DNA from: an uncultured Bacteroidota bacterium
GTDB taxonomy: Bacteria > Bacteroidota > Bacteroidia > Chitinophagales > Saprospiraceae
Length of the DNA stretch: 43,980 nt
Reading direction: 5' to 3'
Assembly: GCA_902609095.1 (NCBI GenBank)
Contig: CACLQQ010000016.1
Span: forward strand, 1 to 43,980
In this document: in pieces, positions 16,717-26,547 of the stretch
Position numbering within the stretch: position 1 is the stretch's first letter
Layout of the letters: the number at the start of each line of letters is the position of its first letter
Notes under the pieces: generated by a model
Databases searched by the model: none
The model's input: only the letters and a program-made list of their open reading frames with translations
What the model was told of the DNA's origin: nothing
Made by a program: the position numbers and the translations under genes

Positions 16717-17880
16717 TTAAGCTTTAAGCTTTAAGATTTCAGTAGTATTAATTCCTTTATTTTGGGCTAAGTCCATTGCAGTATCACAATGTTTTTTTGC
16801 AGATAACCGGTTGTTCATTACATAATACAGATTAGCTAAGTGTAAATGATATTGAGGGTTTTGATTGTCATAAATAACAGCTTCTTCAGTCCATTTAGGG
16901 CGCTCTGATAGATTAGTTTTACTTCGATTATGACTCAGTAGACTGTACGAATACTGATACATTACTTTATTATCAAATGGATTAACATATGTTAGGTACT
17001 TCTGGGCGATAGAACTGAATTGACCGTAATTCTCTTCCTCATTCAGTCTATTCATATAGTAATGATTAGCTTTTTATTCAGTTTGTTGAGGATCTGTATA
17101 TCCGAACAGTTCAATTGCTTCACTCAGATTAGGTCTTGAAAAGCCATTGTATATGGGTTCATTGCTAGGATACTCAATATCTTATCAACTTGATCTTTAC
17201 AGACGACCTCTATGAAACTTGATTTGTTTTGTATAAAGTAATTGAATTAAGACCCCTTAGTATCGTGCCAAAAATCGAATATGCATTTCAAATTTTTATC
17301 TGTTGACCAATCTGATTGAGTTGATAGATATATTTTTGCTACCTGAGATTGTTCCCCGTCCCTTAGTATCATATGTAGATATGCTTCATAATGTGAGATC
17401 TACCACTAGATGCGCACTCATCATGGACAGATAATACTAGTGTTATATCCTCAGTGATCAGAGTTTTTTATTTTTGTTTTCCTGCAATTCCTTTCCCAAA
17501 AGGATTATTTGCTAAACCTTTATTTATATACAGCTGGCCGGGTCTTACAGTATCTTTCGCAATCTGCAATAATTCTTGAGGGCTAACGATTTTATCAATC
17601 TTGTTTTTGAAACGCCATTTTTATCCAGAGTGACCAAAGTAGGCAGCCAGACCACTTCGTATTTTTTACTTATCTCCTTACCGTATCCTCTGTTTTTACT
17701 GATCTTCATACTTGTGAAGTGCTCATCAAAAAACTTTTTTAACTAATCATCTTTGAATACTTGATTCATCAGCTTGCAAGGATTACACCAAACCGCATAA
17801 GTATCTATGAATAACAGCTTGTTTTCTGTAGTAACCAATTAAATCGCCGGGACAACATTTACATTTTTAAAATTAATGGA
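16717..17880 (-). pseudogene. Decayed thioredoxin-domain protein, paralogue of 17949-19112
   Basis: Reading the minus strand downward from about 17880, fragments in shifting frames spell a thioredoxin-like protein: KLLFIDTYAVWCNPCKLMNQ (redox centre WCNPC), DEHFTSMKI, YEVVWLPTLVTLDKNG (with the cis-proline loop), then after a frameshift QELLQIAKDTVRPGQLYINK, then further pieces separated by stops, and finally an open 112-codon stretch (17055-16717) with a TPR-like end (YHLHLANLYYVMNNR). Layout and length match the intact neighbouring gene. At least four stops and two frameshifts are present. It is best read as one copy of an old tandem duplication that died. Confidence 0.82.
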
Positions 17881-17948
17881 ACCGCTTAACTGAGATAGGT
17901 ATAATGTGGTCCTTAGGAGCAGTAATAAGGGTATTTGGGGTTTAGTTC

Positions 17949-19112
17949 TTATTTGGCTTTGATACTTTCTATGAATCTTTCTAAATCATCGTGGCATGCA
18001 TCTTTTTCATCCAAATTCTTGTACGCTTTTTGAGCTTCTTTTAGTGCTTTCTTAGTTTTATCATTCTGATGTAATATCTGGGCATATAAGAGTCTATATT
18101 CAGGATTATCATTTTTCCTGATGATCTGATTCATGATTTCCTCTGCTGTGTCAGCTATTTGATCGTCCAACTGCTGATATAACAATAACTCCTCAACTAA
18201 TTCAACTTTTTTAGCGATACCTTGACTATTTGTTGATTCAGAATACTCTCTGATAGATTCTCTGAGAAGAGAAATATCATTCATAGCTCTAGCATAGTCT
18301 ATGTTGCTCATTTGTCTGAATTCATCAGCATGCATGGGATAATGATTAGCCATTAACTCTTGAGTCTCTATCAGGAGGTCCTTGGATTCAAAGGTTATTG
18401 CTGTTTCAATAGTAGCTCTACAGGCTACATTGATTTTTTCCATGGCTGCCTCTTCACCATACTTTGCTTTGATGCCTGATATATGTTTAATGTATTGATC
18501 AAAAATTCTGGAATCTGATGTCGTGACCGACTCAAATAAAAACTCGTTGAGTCTTTCTCCTGAGAGGTTGGGGTTATTCCTAAGATAGTCGTTGGCGACT
18601 TTGCTACTTGACGTTCCTTTTTTATTCATAGCTTTTATATAACTAAGGACTAGAGGATAGTCACGATTACCTTTTTCATATTGCTGAGCGAAATCTCCAC
18701 TTCTGTCATGTGAGGCAACCACTCCTTTTCCTAAAGAAATAAAGTCGTCCGTTCTCTTTCCTCCTACAGACTTTTTGACTATTTCACCATTTTCATCAAT
18801 AAAAAAAAGAGTTGGAAATGCACTGACCCGATACTTTTGTCTGAAGGCTAAACCCATACCTTCTTCCATATCGATTTTCATATTGATAAAGTTTTCATTG
18901 AAGTAGTCTCCTACTGTCTGCTGGGTGAATACATTCTTAGCCATTCTTTTGCATGGTCCACACCACTTAGCATAAGCATCAACAAAGATTAACTTTTGTT
19001 TTTGAGCAGCTTGTTCCAAGGCTTCTTCCCAAGTTCCATGGAAGAAGTTAATCCCCTGGCCGTGTAACATGCCAGATATAACAAGTGTAGATAGGAGGAG
19101 TAATAATCTCAT
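17949..19112 (-). CDS. Exported thioredoxin-family protein with helical C-terminus
   Basis: 387 residues. The signal peptide (first 18 residues, ending GMLHGQ) sends it to the periplasm. Residues 25-130 form a thioredoxin fold: LIFVDAYAKWCGPCKRM with redox cysteines C51 and C54, and cis-Pro P100 in SAFPTLFFIDENGE. The remaining 250 residues are helical with a TPR-like end (YRLLYAQILHQNDKTKKALKEA). The role is probably disulfide reduction or isomerisation on exported proteins, with the helical domain binding a partner. It is the live member of a pair; the dead copy lies directly downstream on the same strand. Confidence 0.88.
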   Translation of the reverse strand: MRLLLLLSTLVISGMLHGQGINFFHGTWEEALEQAAQKQKLIFVDAYAKWCGPCKRMAKNVFTQQTVGDYFNENFINMKIDMEEGMGLAFRQKYRVSAFPTLFFIDENGEIVKKSVGGKRTDDFISLGKGVVASHDRSGDFAQQYEKGNRDYPLVLSYIKAMNKKGTSSSKVANDYLRNNPNLSGERLNEFLFESVTTSDSRIFDQYIKHISGIKAKYGEEAAMEKINVACRATIETAITFESKDLLIETQELMANHYPMHADEFRQMSNIDYARAMNDISLLRESIREYSESTNSQGIAKKVELVEELLLYQQLDDQIADTAEEIMNQIIRKNDNPEYRLLYAQILHQNDKTKKALKEAQKAYKNLDEKDACHDDLERFIESIKAK

Positions 19113-19304
19113 GATATGTCTAATTCTTGTGAGTATACTTCACCATAGGATTAAGAATAGAAGCACTATTTATCCTATAAGTTAAAGTGGAAATGTTCTT
19201 AGGACGCAATAATCAAAAGTAAGAAATACTTTTGAGGGAGTAAATAGTGAGTAGGTTAATATAGGCTTGAGATAATCAACTATTTATAAATAAATATTGC
19301 TGTT

Positions 19305-20507
19305 ATGATCAGTAAAAAGGATTTATTCTTAGGATATGTCGCTCAGACAAGCCCATTGTCTATGGCTTTGGAGATTGATTATGCATCCGGAATACACATC
19401 TATGACACTTCTGGAAAGATGTATTATGATATGAATTCAGGGATCTCAGTGAGTTCGCTGGGACATTGCCATCCTAAGGTGACTGCAGCTATCAAAGAAC
19501 AAGTAGATCGATATATGCATACCATGGTTTATGGTGAGCACAACCAATCTCCACAGACGAGTTATGCACAATTGTTGATCGATCAGTTAGATGATCATTT
19601 TGAGTCATTATATTATCTCATGTCGGGCACTGAGGCCACCGAATTAGCCATGAAAATTGGTAAAAGGTATACAGGAAGAACAGAGATCATATGTGCTCGA
19701 AACGCTTATCATGGTTCTACTCAAGGAGCTGAGAGTTTGCGGAGTGATGCTGATTATAAGGAGCCGTTTCTGCCTCTATTACCTGATATCACTCACATTG
19801 AGTTCAATTGCATCAGAGATATACAGCGCATTACCGATAGAACAGCCTGTGTTCTAATTGAAGGGGTACAGGGAGAGGCTGGAGTAATCCCTCCTACTCC
19901 TGGATACTTAGTTATGATTCAGCAACGATGTAATCAGGTAGGGGCCCTATTTATATTAGATGAGATTCAATCTGGATTTGGTAGAACAGGACATTTATTT
20001 ACTCATCAGAAGTATGGTGTCATTCCTGATATATTGTTAATTGGTAAAGCCATGGGTGGAGGGATGCCTATTGCAGGTGTGGCAAGCAGTAAGGAGTTCA
20101 TGAATTGCTTGATTAAAAATCCAGTGCTGGGTCATATTACGACCTTTGGAGGGCATCCAGTGAGTTGTGCGGCTGCTTTGGCCACTCTCGAAATACTATT
20201 AGAGTCTAATCTCATTAATGAAGTGAGTGAGAAAGAGCAGTTTATCAGAAACAAGCTCACACATCCTATCATTAAAGAAATTCGTAGTTCAGGACTTATG
20301 ATGGCCGTGGAGATTACTAAGATGAAATACCTCAAGTATATCGTAGCCTATGCAATTGAGTTTGGAGTATTAGTTGATTGGTTCTTATTCAACAATCGCA
20401 GTTTTAGATTAGCCCCGCCATTGATAGCCACTATCGAGGATTTAGATCGAGCCACCGACATTTTATTGAAGGCTATGGATTATGCTGAGGCTAAGTATCG
20501 AAAGTAA
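19305..20507 (+). CDS. Class III aminotransferase (acetylornithine/ornithine/GABA type)
   Basis: 400 residues, the family's usual length. PLP-dependent fold type I: NSGISVSSLGHCHP near the N-terminus, the cofactor phosphate loop SGTEATELAMK, YHGSTQGAES, the PLP aspartate in FILDEIQSGFGRTG, the Schiff-base lysine in LIGKAMGGGMP, and TFGGHPVSCAAAL. These mark an omega-aminotransferase of the argD/rocD/gabT group; which amine it uses cannot be read from the motifs. There are no arginine genes nearby, so a catabolic or general role is possible. It is followed after 40 bases by the glycosylasparaginase gene. Confidence 0.92.
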   Translation: MISKKDLFLGYVAQTSPLSMALEIDYASGIHIYDTSGKMYYDMNSGISVSSLGHCHPKVTAAIKEQVDRYMHTMVYGEHNQSPQTSYAQLLIDQLDDHFESLYYLMSGTEATELAMKIGKRYTGRTEIICARNAYHGSTQGAESLRSDADYKEPFLPLLPDITHIEFNCIRDIQRITDRTACVLIEGVQGEAGVIPPTPGYLVMIQQRCNQVGALFILDEIQSGFGRTGHLFTHQKYGVIPDILLIGKAMGGGMPIAGVASSKEFMNCLIKNPVLGHITTFGGHPVSCAAALATLEILLESNLINEVSEKEQFIRNKLTHPIIKEIRSSGLMMAVEITKMKYLKYIVAYAIEFGVLVDWFLFNNRSFRLAPPLIATIEDLDRATDILLKAMDYAEAKYRK

Positions 20508-20547
20508 ATGGCATATCTTTAATTTAGTTATAAAAAAATAAGTATTG

Positions 20548-21528
20548 ATGTCTGACCGTCGTAAGTTCTTGAAGTCCTCTGTTTCTGCCGTATCTGTCAT
20601 TCCAATGATAGCTTGTAAAGCTGAAAATGGTAATTCTGTATTGTCACAAGAAGTGGTCAAACCAGCTCTAATATCAACGTGGAATCATGGAATAGTAGCC
20701 AATAATGCGGCTTGGAAGATTTTAGGGGATAACGGTAAGGCTATAGATGCTGTCGAAGCAGGGGTCAGGCTAACTGAATCTGATCCAACTGGACAAAGTG
20801 TTGGAATAGGTGGAAGGCCAGATATGAATGGTGATGTGACTCTTGATGCATGTATTATGAATGAGAAGGGAGACTGTGGATCGGTAGCCTATCTTAAGAA
20901 TATTGAGCATCCGATTTCTGTTGCCCGACAAGTGATGGAAGAAACTCCTCATGTTATGTTGGTTGGCGACGGTGCTAAACAATTTGCTTTGGAGAAAGGT
21001 CATCCAGAAATCAATCTACTAACTGATCAGTCAAAACAAGAGTGGCAAAAGTGGCTTGAATCTGAAAGAAAGGTACTCCCTAAAATAAATGTTGAGAATC
21101 ATGATACAATAGGTCTCTTAGCATTAGACAGTCATGGCGACTTATCAGGTGCCTGCACGACAAGTGGAGCCGCATGGAAATTGCCTGGAAGAGTAGGAGA
21201 CTCTCCAATCATTGGAGCGGGATTATATGTTGATAACGAAGTAGGTGGAGCTACAGCGACAGGTTGGGGAGAAGCCGTTATAAGAGCTGTTGGCTGCTTC
21301 TTAGTCGTCGAGCTCATGCGTCAGGGTAATTCTGCTCAAAGAGCATGTGAACTTGCTGTAGAGCGAGTGATAAGTAAGAATCCTGATTGGCGAGAGATAC
21401 AAGTAGGTTTTATTGCACTCAGCAAGGATGGGAACTATGGAGGCTACTGCATACAGCCTGGCTTTGACTATGCTGTTCAAACCGCTAATCTTGATAATCA
21501 AATGATTAAAAGTGGCAGCAGAATCTAA
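20548..21528 (+). CDS. Tat-exported glycosylasparaginase (Ntn hydrolase)
   Basis: 326 residues from ATG 20548. The N-terminus SDRRKFLKSS is a twin-arginine signal with a hydrophobic stretch ending near IACKA, so it is exported folded. The body matches N4-(beta-N-acetylglucosaminyl)-L-asparaginase: GGRPDMNGDVTLDACIM, CGSVAYLKNIEHPISVAR, and the autocleavage site HDTIGLLALD, whose threonine becomes the nucleophile, then CTTSGAAWKLPGRVGDSPI and GATATGWGEA. It removes asparagine from GlcNAc-Asn left after protein degradation, pointing to use of N-glycoproteins. The 3' end overlaps cutC by 17 bases, indicating coupled translation. Confidence 0.92.
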   Translation: MSDRRKFLKSSVSAVSVIPMIACKAENGNSVLSQEVVKPALISTWNHGIVANNAAWKILGDNGKAIDAVEAGVRLTESDPTGQSVGIGGRPDMNGDVTLDACIMNEKGDCGSVAYLKNIEHPISVARQVMEETPHVMLVGDGAKQFALEKGHPEINLLTDQSKQEWQKWLESERKVLPKINVENHDTIGLLALDSHGDLSGACTTSGAAWKLPGRVGDSPIIGAGLYVDNEVGGATATGWGEAVIRAVGCFLVVELMRQGNSAQRACELAVERVISKNPDWREIQVGFIALSKDGNYGGYCIQPGFDYAVQTANLDNQMIKSGSRI

Positions 21529-22201
21529 ACGGCTTCTAGAGATCTGTATAGATAACCATGACGACGCTCTGATCGCTATTGAGGGTGGAGCAGACCGACT
21601 AGAATGTTGTTCAAAATTAGATCAAGATGGATTGACGCCAGGTATAGATATGGTACACAGCATTCAAGCAGTTTCTGATATACCGCTCAGAATTATGATT
21701 CGTCCCAGAGCAGGTGATTTCTGTTATGAGCCTCACGAGATATTAGAGATGATTTCTCTAATCGAGACTTTCAAAGAATTGGAAGTTGAGGGATTTGTCT
21801 TTGGTTGTTTAGATATTTTTGATGATATCGATGAGTCTGCTTTAGGGCTTTTATCTGAAGCCTGTGAAGATTTTGCAATTACCTTTCACAGAGCTTTTGA
21901 TGTTATCAGTAATCAAGAACCTGCACTTGAAATGCTTCGTGAGCATGGGGTCGATACAATCCTTACATCAGGCGCTCCAGGGAAGGCTCTCAATCACTTA
22001 AAAGTCCTCAAGCAATTACAAGATTGGTCTACTGATCAAATCGATATTCTTGTCGGTAGTGGTGTCATGCCCGAGAATGCCATTCAGATTATCAAGACAA
22101 CTGGCATTACACACCTACATGCTAGTTTAGATGTTGGTGGTAAAGAATATGACTCAACCGAGAAAGTAAAGCGCCTAAAAATGGCTTTGTTTTCAACATA
22201 G
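21512..22201 (+). CDS. cutC: CutC family protein
   Basis: 229 residues, a TIM-barrel family. Recognised by LEICIDNHDDALIAIEGGAD, RLECCSKLDQDGLTP, IMIRPRAGDFCY, GFVFGCLD, ITFHRAFDV, LTSGAP, ILVGSGVMPENA and THLHASL. The start is a GTG inside the end of the glycosylasparaginase gene. CutC was named for copper tolerance in E. coli but that role is disputed, and its Asp, His and Arg pocket looks enzyme-like. Tight coupling to a glycosylasparaginase suggests a role in handling GlcNAc-Asn products; this is inference. The function should not be taken as copper homeostasis without proof. Confidence 0.93.
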   Translation: MAAESKRLLEICIDNHDDALIAIEGGADRLECCSKLDQDGLTPGIDMVHSIQAVSDIPLRIMIRPRAGDFCYEPHEILEMISLIETFKELEVEGFVFGCLDIFDDIDESALGLLSEACEDFAITFHRAFDVISNQEPALEMLREHGVDTILTSGAPGKALNHLKVLKQLQDWSTDQIDILVGSGVMPENAIQIIKTTGITHLHASLDVGGKEYDSTEKVKRLKMALFST

Positions 22202-22279
22202 ATTTGCTCGATCACCAGAAAATAGAATCTCGAAAAAACCCTAATAAGCAAAGAAACGATCAATAAGGTATAACTTCTT

Positions 22280-24235
22280 TTATTCTATTTTATCAAAAGC
22301 TTTACTTGCATAGTTATAAAGTACATAACAGACTACCGAAATCACCATTAAGCCCGGGATGCTACCAAAGGGTCGAGCTGCAATTGCTAAAACATCCCCA
22401 GTCTGATATATAGCTACAGGGATAGCTAAAAGTATTCCTATTAAGGCTTCTCCTGTGATTAATCCAGAGGCAAATAATAGACCGGTACTTTCACTATTTT
22501 GAGTGCTTGCTTCTAGATCAGTGACTTGAGCTTTATTCTTTTTCTGATAGTTGCTTACTGTCCAAGCAATAAGTCCCCCTACCATGATAGCGCTATCCAA
22601 TTCAAATGGTAGGTAGATACCTACGGCCACGGCTAATACAGGAACTCTAAAGTCTGAACCTCTTTTCTCTTGATAGATATCGAGTAAGATAATAGCTACT
22701 CCTATAGCCATACCAACATAGATCATAGGCCAAGGCAGATTGCCACTAAAAACGCCTTCAGCAACACTTTGCATCAGAGTAGCTTGTGGAGCTGTTAGAG
22801 AATCTGGATTTGATTCTGTTGCAGGTCCGAATCCATATGCACTTAACAATAATTGAAGTACCAATGGCATTACTAATGCTGCACTAACTACTCCTACCAT
22901 TTGCATGATTTGTTGCTTCTGAGGTGTGGCTCCGAGTATGTGTCCTGCTTTCAGGTCTTGCATGTTATCACCTGCAATTGCAGCAGCGCAACATACAACA
23001 GCACCTATTAAAATAGCAGCTGCTGGGCCTTTTTCTGATTCTCCACCTAATATCAAAAGTAAGATCAGTGAGGCTGTGAGTATCGTAGCGATAGTAACTC
23101 CTGAAATAGGGTTGTTAGAACTACCTACTAAACCAGCCATATAGCCAGCTACCGCAGAAAATAAAAATCCTGCTATGACCATAAATATGGCCATCATACC
23201 TGAAATAACTACATCATGTATTTCTCTCAGGTAAATGATAAAGATAGGTGCGATCATGATGATAATGGCGACCATAACCCATGACATTGGGGTATCTCGT
23301 TCTGTCCGTTTAAGCTCGGACATATCTACTTTATTTTTTAAAGCAGCTAAACCACTCTTGGCTGCAAAGCTTATTGAACTTCTTAGCTTAATTAGTGCCC
23401 AGAGTCCTCCAACGACCATGGCGCCGACTCCTAGATACCTGATCTGTGAGGTCCAGATTCCCCATCCGACGTCAATCGCTTCTTGGCCAGATCCTATGCT
23501 GATATCATTGGCTATGATATGCCAGGGTATAGCGATCCACCAACTGATGACCCCACCTGCAAAAACTAAAAATGCGATTCTTAATCCGACAATATATCCA
23601 ACTCCAATGAGTGCAGGAGATAGATTTAATCCCATGTATCCATATAGTTTGCCTCCAATAGCACTTGCTCCTTCACTTACTCCAGCCCATAGTCTTAGGC
23701 CTGATTCGGATAACTTAACTAAAGCTCCAATGATGGAACCAATAAGTAGAAACCTCACAGCTGATCCGCCTTTCTCTCCTGTTTTCAGAACCTCAGAGGT
23801 AGCGACACCTTCTGGAAATTGAAGCTTTTGTTCTACAATGAGTGCAGATCTAAGTGGTACTGTGAATAATACACCTAGGAAACCTCCACTTAGAGCGATT
23901 AAGACGGTTTCCCAATAATTGAACTCTGTCCAATACCCCATCAATACTAATGCAGGTATGGTGAAGATTACACCAGCGGCTACTGATTCCCCAGCGGACG
24001 CTGCAGTCTGGACAATATTGTTCTCGAGGATATTATGATTCTTGAATAGCCTAAGTATCGTCATAGACAGTACTGCGGCAGGGATAGATGCTGATACAGT
24101 CATCCCAGCAAATAGGCCGAGATAAGCATTAGCAGCAGATAGAATCATACTTAACAAAGCACCTAAAACAAAAGCTTTAACAGTTGTCTCAGGAAGCTTG
24201 ACCGTATGAGGGATGTAGGATTTATGTTCGCTCAT
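22280..24235 (-). CDS. OPT-family oligopeptide transporter
   Basis: 651 residues with about 14-16 membrane helices. Diagnostic segments: AYLGLFAGMTVSASIPAAVL, the family box NNIVQTAASAGESVAAGVIF, LQFPEGVATSEVLKTGEKGG, and the inverted repeat later with GDNMQDLKAGHILGATP. Bacterial OPT proteins take up oligopeptides or metal chelates with protons. The start is 9 bases downstream of the POT transporter stop and on the same strand, so two unrelated peptide uptake systems share one transcript. No frame damage is seen. Confidence 0.94.
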   Translation of the reverse strand: MSEHKSYIPHTVKLPETTVKAFVLGALLSMILSAANAYLGLFAGMTVSASIPAAVLSMTILRLFKNHNILENNIVQTAASAGESVAAGVIFTIPALVLMGYWTEFNYWETVLIALSGGFLGVLFTVPLRSALIVEQKLQFPEGVATSEVLKTGEKGGSAVRFLLIGSIIGALVKLSESGLRLWAGVSEGASAIGGKLYGYMGLNLSPALIGVGYIVGLRIAFLVFAGGVISWWIAIPWHIIANDISIGSGQEAIDVGWGIWTSQIRYLGVGAMVVGGLWALIKLRSSISFAAKSGLAALKNKVDMSELKRTERDTPMSWVMVAIIIMIAPIFIIYLREIHDVVISGMMAIFMVIAGFLFSAVAGYMAGLVGSSNNPISGVTIATILTASLILLLILGGESEKGPAAAILIGAVVCCAAAIAGDNMQDLKAGHILGATPQKQQIMQMVGVVSAALVMPLVLQLLLSAYGFGPATESNPDSLTAPQATLMQSVAEGVFSGNLPWPMIYVGMAIGVAIILLDIYQEKRGSDFRVPVLAVAVGIYLPFELDSAIMVGGLIAWTVSNYQKKNKAQVTDLEASTQNSESTGLLFASGLITGEALIGILLAIPVAIYQTGDVLAIAARPFGSIPGLMVISVVCYVLYNYASKAFDKIE

Positions 24236-24244
24236 GATCTATAA

Positions 24245-25726
24245 TTATTGGACGTCTCCCATCCATTTTTTGAGAATTGGAGAAATAAGTATTAACAGTA
24301 TACCAACGCCTAAGCCAGAATAAACAAAGTTCATAAACAAGTCCGGCATTTGATTTAAGTCTTCTGGATCGAAACGGCCAGCTACTAAGCCAGCAACAAG
24401 ATTGCCTGCTGCAGTTCCAACAAACCACATACCCATCATCTGGCTAGTATATCGCCTTGGGGCTAATTTAGTCATGGTGCTTAATCCAACTGGGCTTAAG
24501 CATAACTCACCGCATGTATGAAGGAAATATGCTGCAATCAAAAAGAATGCTCCAGCTTTAAGACCTTCGGCAGCAATTCCTGCAGCGACCACCATCAGAT
24601 AGAATCCAATACCGACAAGAATTAATCCTATGGCAAATTTGATTGGTGTCCTTGGGTTAAGATTTTGTGCCGATAACTTTATCCACATAGCTCCAAATAC
24701 TGGTGCCAAAGTGATCAAGAAAAATGGATTAATGGATTGAAACCACGATGCCGGCATTTCCCAGCCAAAGATGTTTCTATTAGTGAAATCCCTTGCAAAT
24801 AAGTTAAAAGAAGAACCATGCTGTTCAAATCCAGACCAGAAAACTGCGGCACAGATTATTAGTAAAAATATTACCGCTACCCTTTTCTTTTCATCTGCAC
24901 TAAGACCTCCAGCTATGAATACATAACCAAAATAGGCTAATGCTATGATGCAGATCAATATGATCGTTGCTTCTGCTAATCCATTTGCAGTAAAAATATC
25001 AATGTTTCCAGTGAACTGAAGTAGTGCTAACAACCCAATAGTTCCAATGGCAATTAGGCCTGCCAATTTTGAATTTCCAGTAGATTCGAATTTAGCAGTA
25101 TCCTGTTGAATATTCGGTTTTAAGCCAATCTTTCCTAAGTTATTAGCCATCAATCTATATTGGGCAAGGCCTAAGGCCATACCAATACCGGCTATTGCAA
25201 ATCCTAAATGCCAATTGATATTTTCTGCGAAGTATCCACATACCAATGGTCCCAATACGGCCCCTACATTAATACCCATATAGAAGATATAGAAACCCGC
25301 ATCTCGCTTAGCTGCTTCGTCTGGACCGTATAGGTCACCAACTACGGCACTCACATTAGGCTTTAGTAAGCCTGTTCCTACGACTATAAAAATGAGACCT
25401 ACAAAGAAAGAGATTTCATTGGGTATGGCTAGAATAAAATGACCAATCATAATGACTATCCCACCATACCAGATTGCTTTGCGAGCACCGATTAAACGAT
25501 CTGCTATCCAACCACCTGGTAATGCGAGTAGATATACAAAGCATGTATAAAGACCATAGATTGCTCCGGTAGTTTCTTCACTAAAAGCTAACCCTCCTTC
25601 TGTTAGAGGCGTTGTCATGAACAGAACTAATAGGGCTCTCATACCATAGTAGGAGAATCGTTCCCACATCTCCGTAAAAAATAAAGTAGAGAGACCCACT
25701 GGGTGGCCAAAAAACGTCTTATTCAT
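24245..25726 (-). CDS. POT/PTR2-family di- and tripeptide proton symporter
   Basis: 493 residues with about 14 helices of the MFS fold. The family motif is near the N-terminus (EMWERFSYYGMR, the ExxERFxYY signature that couples protons), with GGWIADRLIGARKAI between helices 2 and 3 and the PTR2 signature FYIFYMGINVGAVLGP. These carriers import di- and tripeptides. The first gene of the pair with the OPT transporter. Upstream, 25727-25835, only a weak -7-like box (TATTTTTA) is seen on the minus strand. Confidence 0.95.
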   Translation of the reverse strand: MNKTFFGHPVGLSTLFFTEMWERFSYYGMRALLVLFMTTPLTEGGLAFSEETTGAIYGLYTCFVYLLALPGGWIADRLIGARKAIWYGGIVIMIGHFILAIPNEISFFVGLIFIVVGTGLLKPNVSAVVGDLYGPDEAAKRDAGFYIFYMGINVGAVLGPLVCGYFAENINWHLGFAIAGIGMALGLAQYRLMANNLGKIGLKPNIQQDTAKFESTGNSKLAGLIAIGTIGLLALLQFTGNIDIFTANGLAEATIILICIIALAYFGYVFIAGGLSADEKKRVAVIFLLIICAAVFWSGFEQHGSSFNLFARDFTNRNIFGWEMPASWFQSINPFFLITLAPVFGAMWIKLSAQNLNPRTPIKFAIGLILVGIGFYLMVVAAGIAAEGLKAGAFFLIAAYFLHTCGELCLSPVGLSTMTKLAPRRYTSQMMGMWFVGTAAGNLVAGLVAGRFDPEDLNQMPDLFMNFVYSGLGVGILLILISPILKKWMGDVQ

Positions 25727-25835
25727 CTGATAGGTTTATGTAATTGATAGCCTTAAAAATAGATTTTTAGTTTAACTCTGTACCACTATGAATAATAGAA
25801 GAACTGATAATTAGTCTTTTTCCGACTATTATAAT

Positions 25836-26432
25836 TTAATTCAGAAGATTGGATTCATTAAGTTGTAATTCCCAGTCAGAAGCTTTGAGAATCCATTTAA
25901 GCATATCAATTAATTCTTTTTTTTGCTCCTCTGATTGAGAGAATAGATCGCTTTCCTCTGCTTTTATTTTGATGAAGGCCTTAGCTTCTGCACCCATTTG
26001 AGTGATATCATCATCAGAAATCATATTGAATAAGCCATTATTAAATTCATAACCTTTAACATCGTGATCTATAGATAGAATTTCAGGATCCAGAATTCCA
26101 TTTAATTTTAGAATCTTATTATCCTCATCAGTTATAAATTTGATACTCTTAAAATTATATCCCACTGAGACTTTAGCATTAACCTGAACTAATGCTTTTT
26201 TGCGGAATGGCCATAGATCAGCAAAAATGTGGTTTTCATAATTATAGATTTCGCTGAAGTTTCCCTCTACTGTTACGAGTTGGAATACTCTTTCGATACG
26301 CTCTAATAGAACAACTGAAGTTACCTTATCTACACGTTTTATTTGTGTCAATTTCTGGTAGATTGAGAAAATTCCAAAGCATGCTAATGCAGTTAGTATA
26401 ATTAAAAGCGCATTTTTTAGAAGTGACCACAA
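25836..26432 (-). CDS. DUF4230 domain protein
   Basis: 198 residues: one N-terminal membrane helix (residues 5-25), then a soluble DUF4230 domain with the typical opening LERIERVFQLVTVEGNFSEIY and a membrane-protein-like beta pattern (ALVQVNAKVSVGYNF). The C-terminal third is acidic and helical. The function of DUF4230 is unknown; the anchored, stomatin-like layout suggests a periplasmic membrane protein. It is transcribed away from the TonB receptor remains. Confidence 0.8.
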   Translation of the reverse strand: MWSLLKNALLIILTALACFGIFSIYQKLTQIKRVDKVTSVVLLERIERVFQLVTVEGNFSEIYNYENHIFADLWPFRKKALVQVNAKVSVGYNFKSIKFITDEDNKILKLNGILDPEILSIDHDVKGYEFNNGLFNMISDDDITQMGAEAKAFIKIKAEESDLFSQSEEQKKELIDMLKWILKASDWELQLNESNLLN

Positions 26433-26547
26433 GACTTAGAACGATTTAGAGTCACATTTACGTATCTATCAGGTCAGCATACTATAAATAAGTCAAAATG
26501 ACATTTCGATTTCAATTGATCAATAAACAATAACACTGAATTAATAT

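Noticed and set aside
16717-17055. A new 112-residue TPR gene
   Set aside because: It is the open tail of the decayed thioredoxin paralogue that continues upstream to about 17880.
23235-23822. 195-codon plus-strand frame
   Set aside because: It lies entirely antisense to the well-supported OPT transporter and has no domain or start context.
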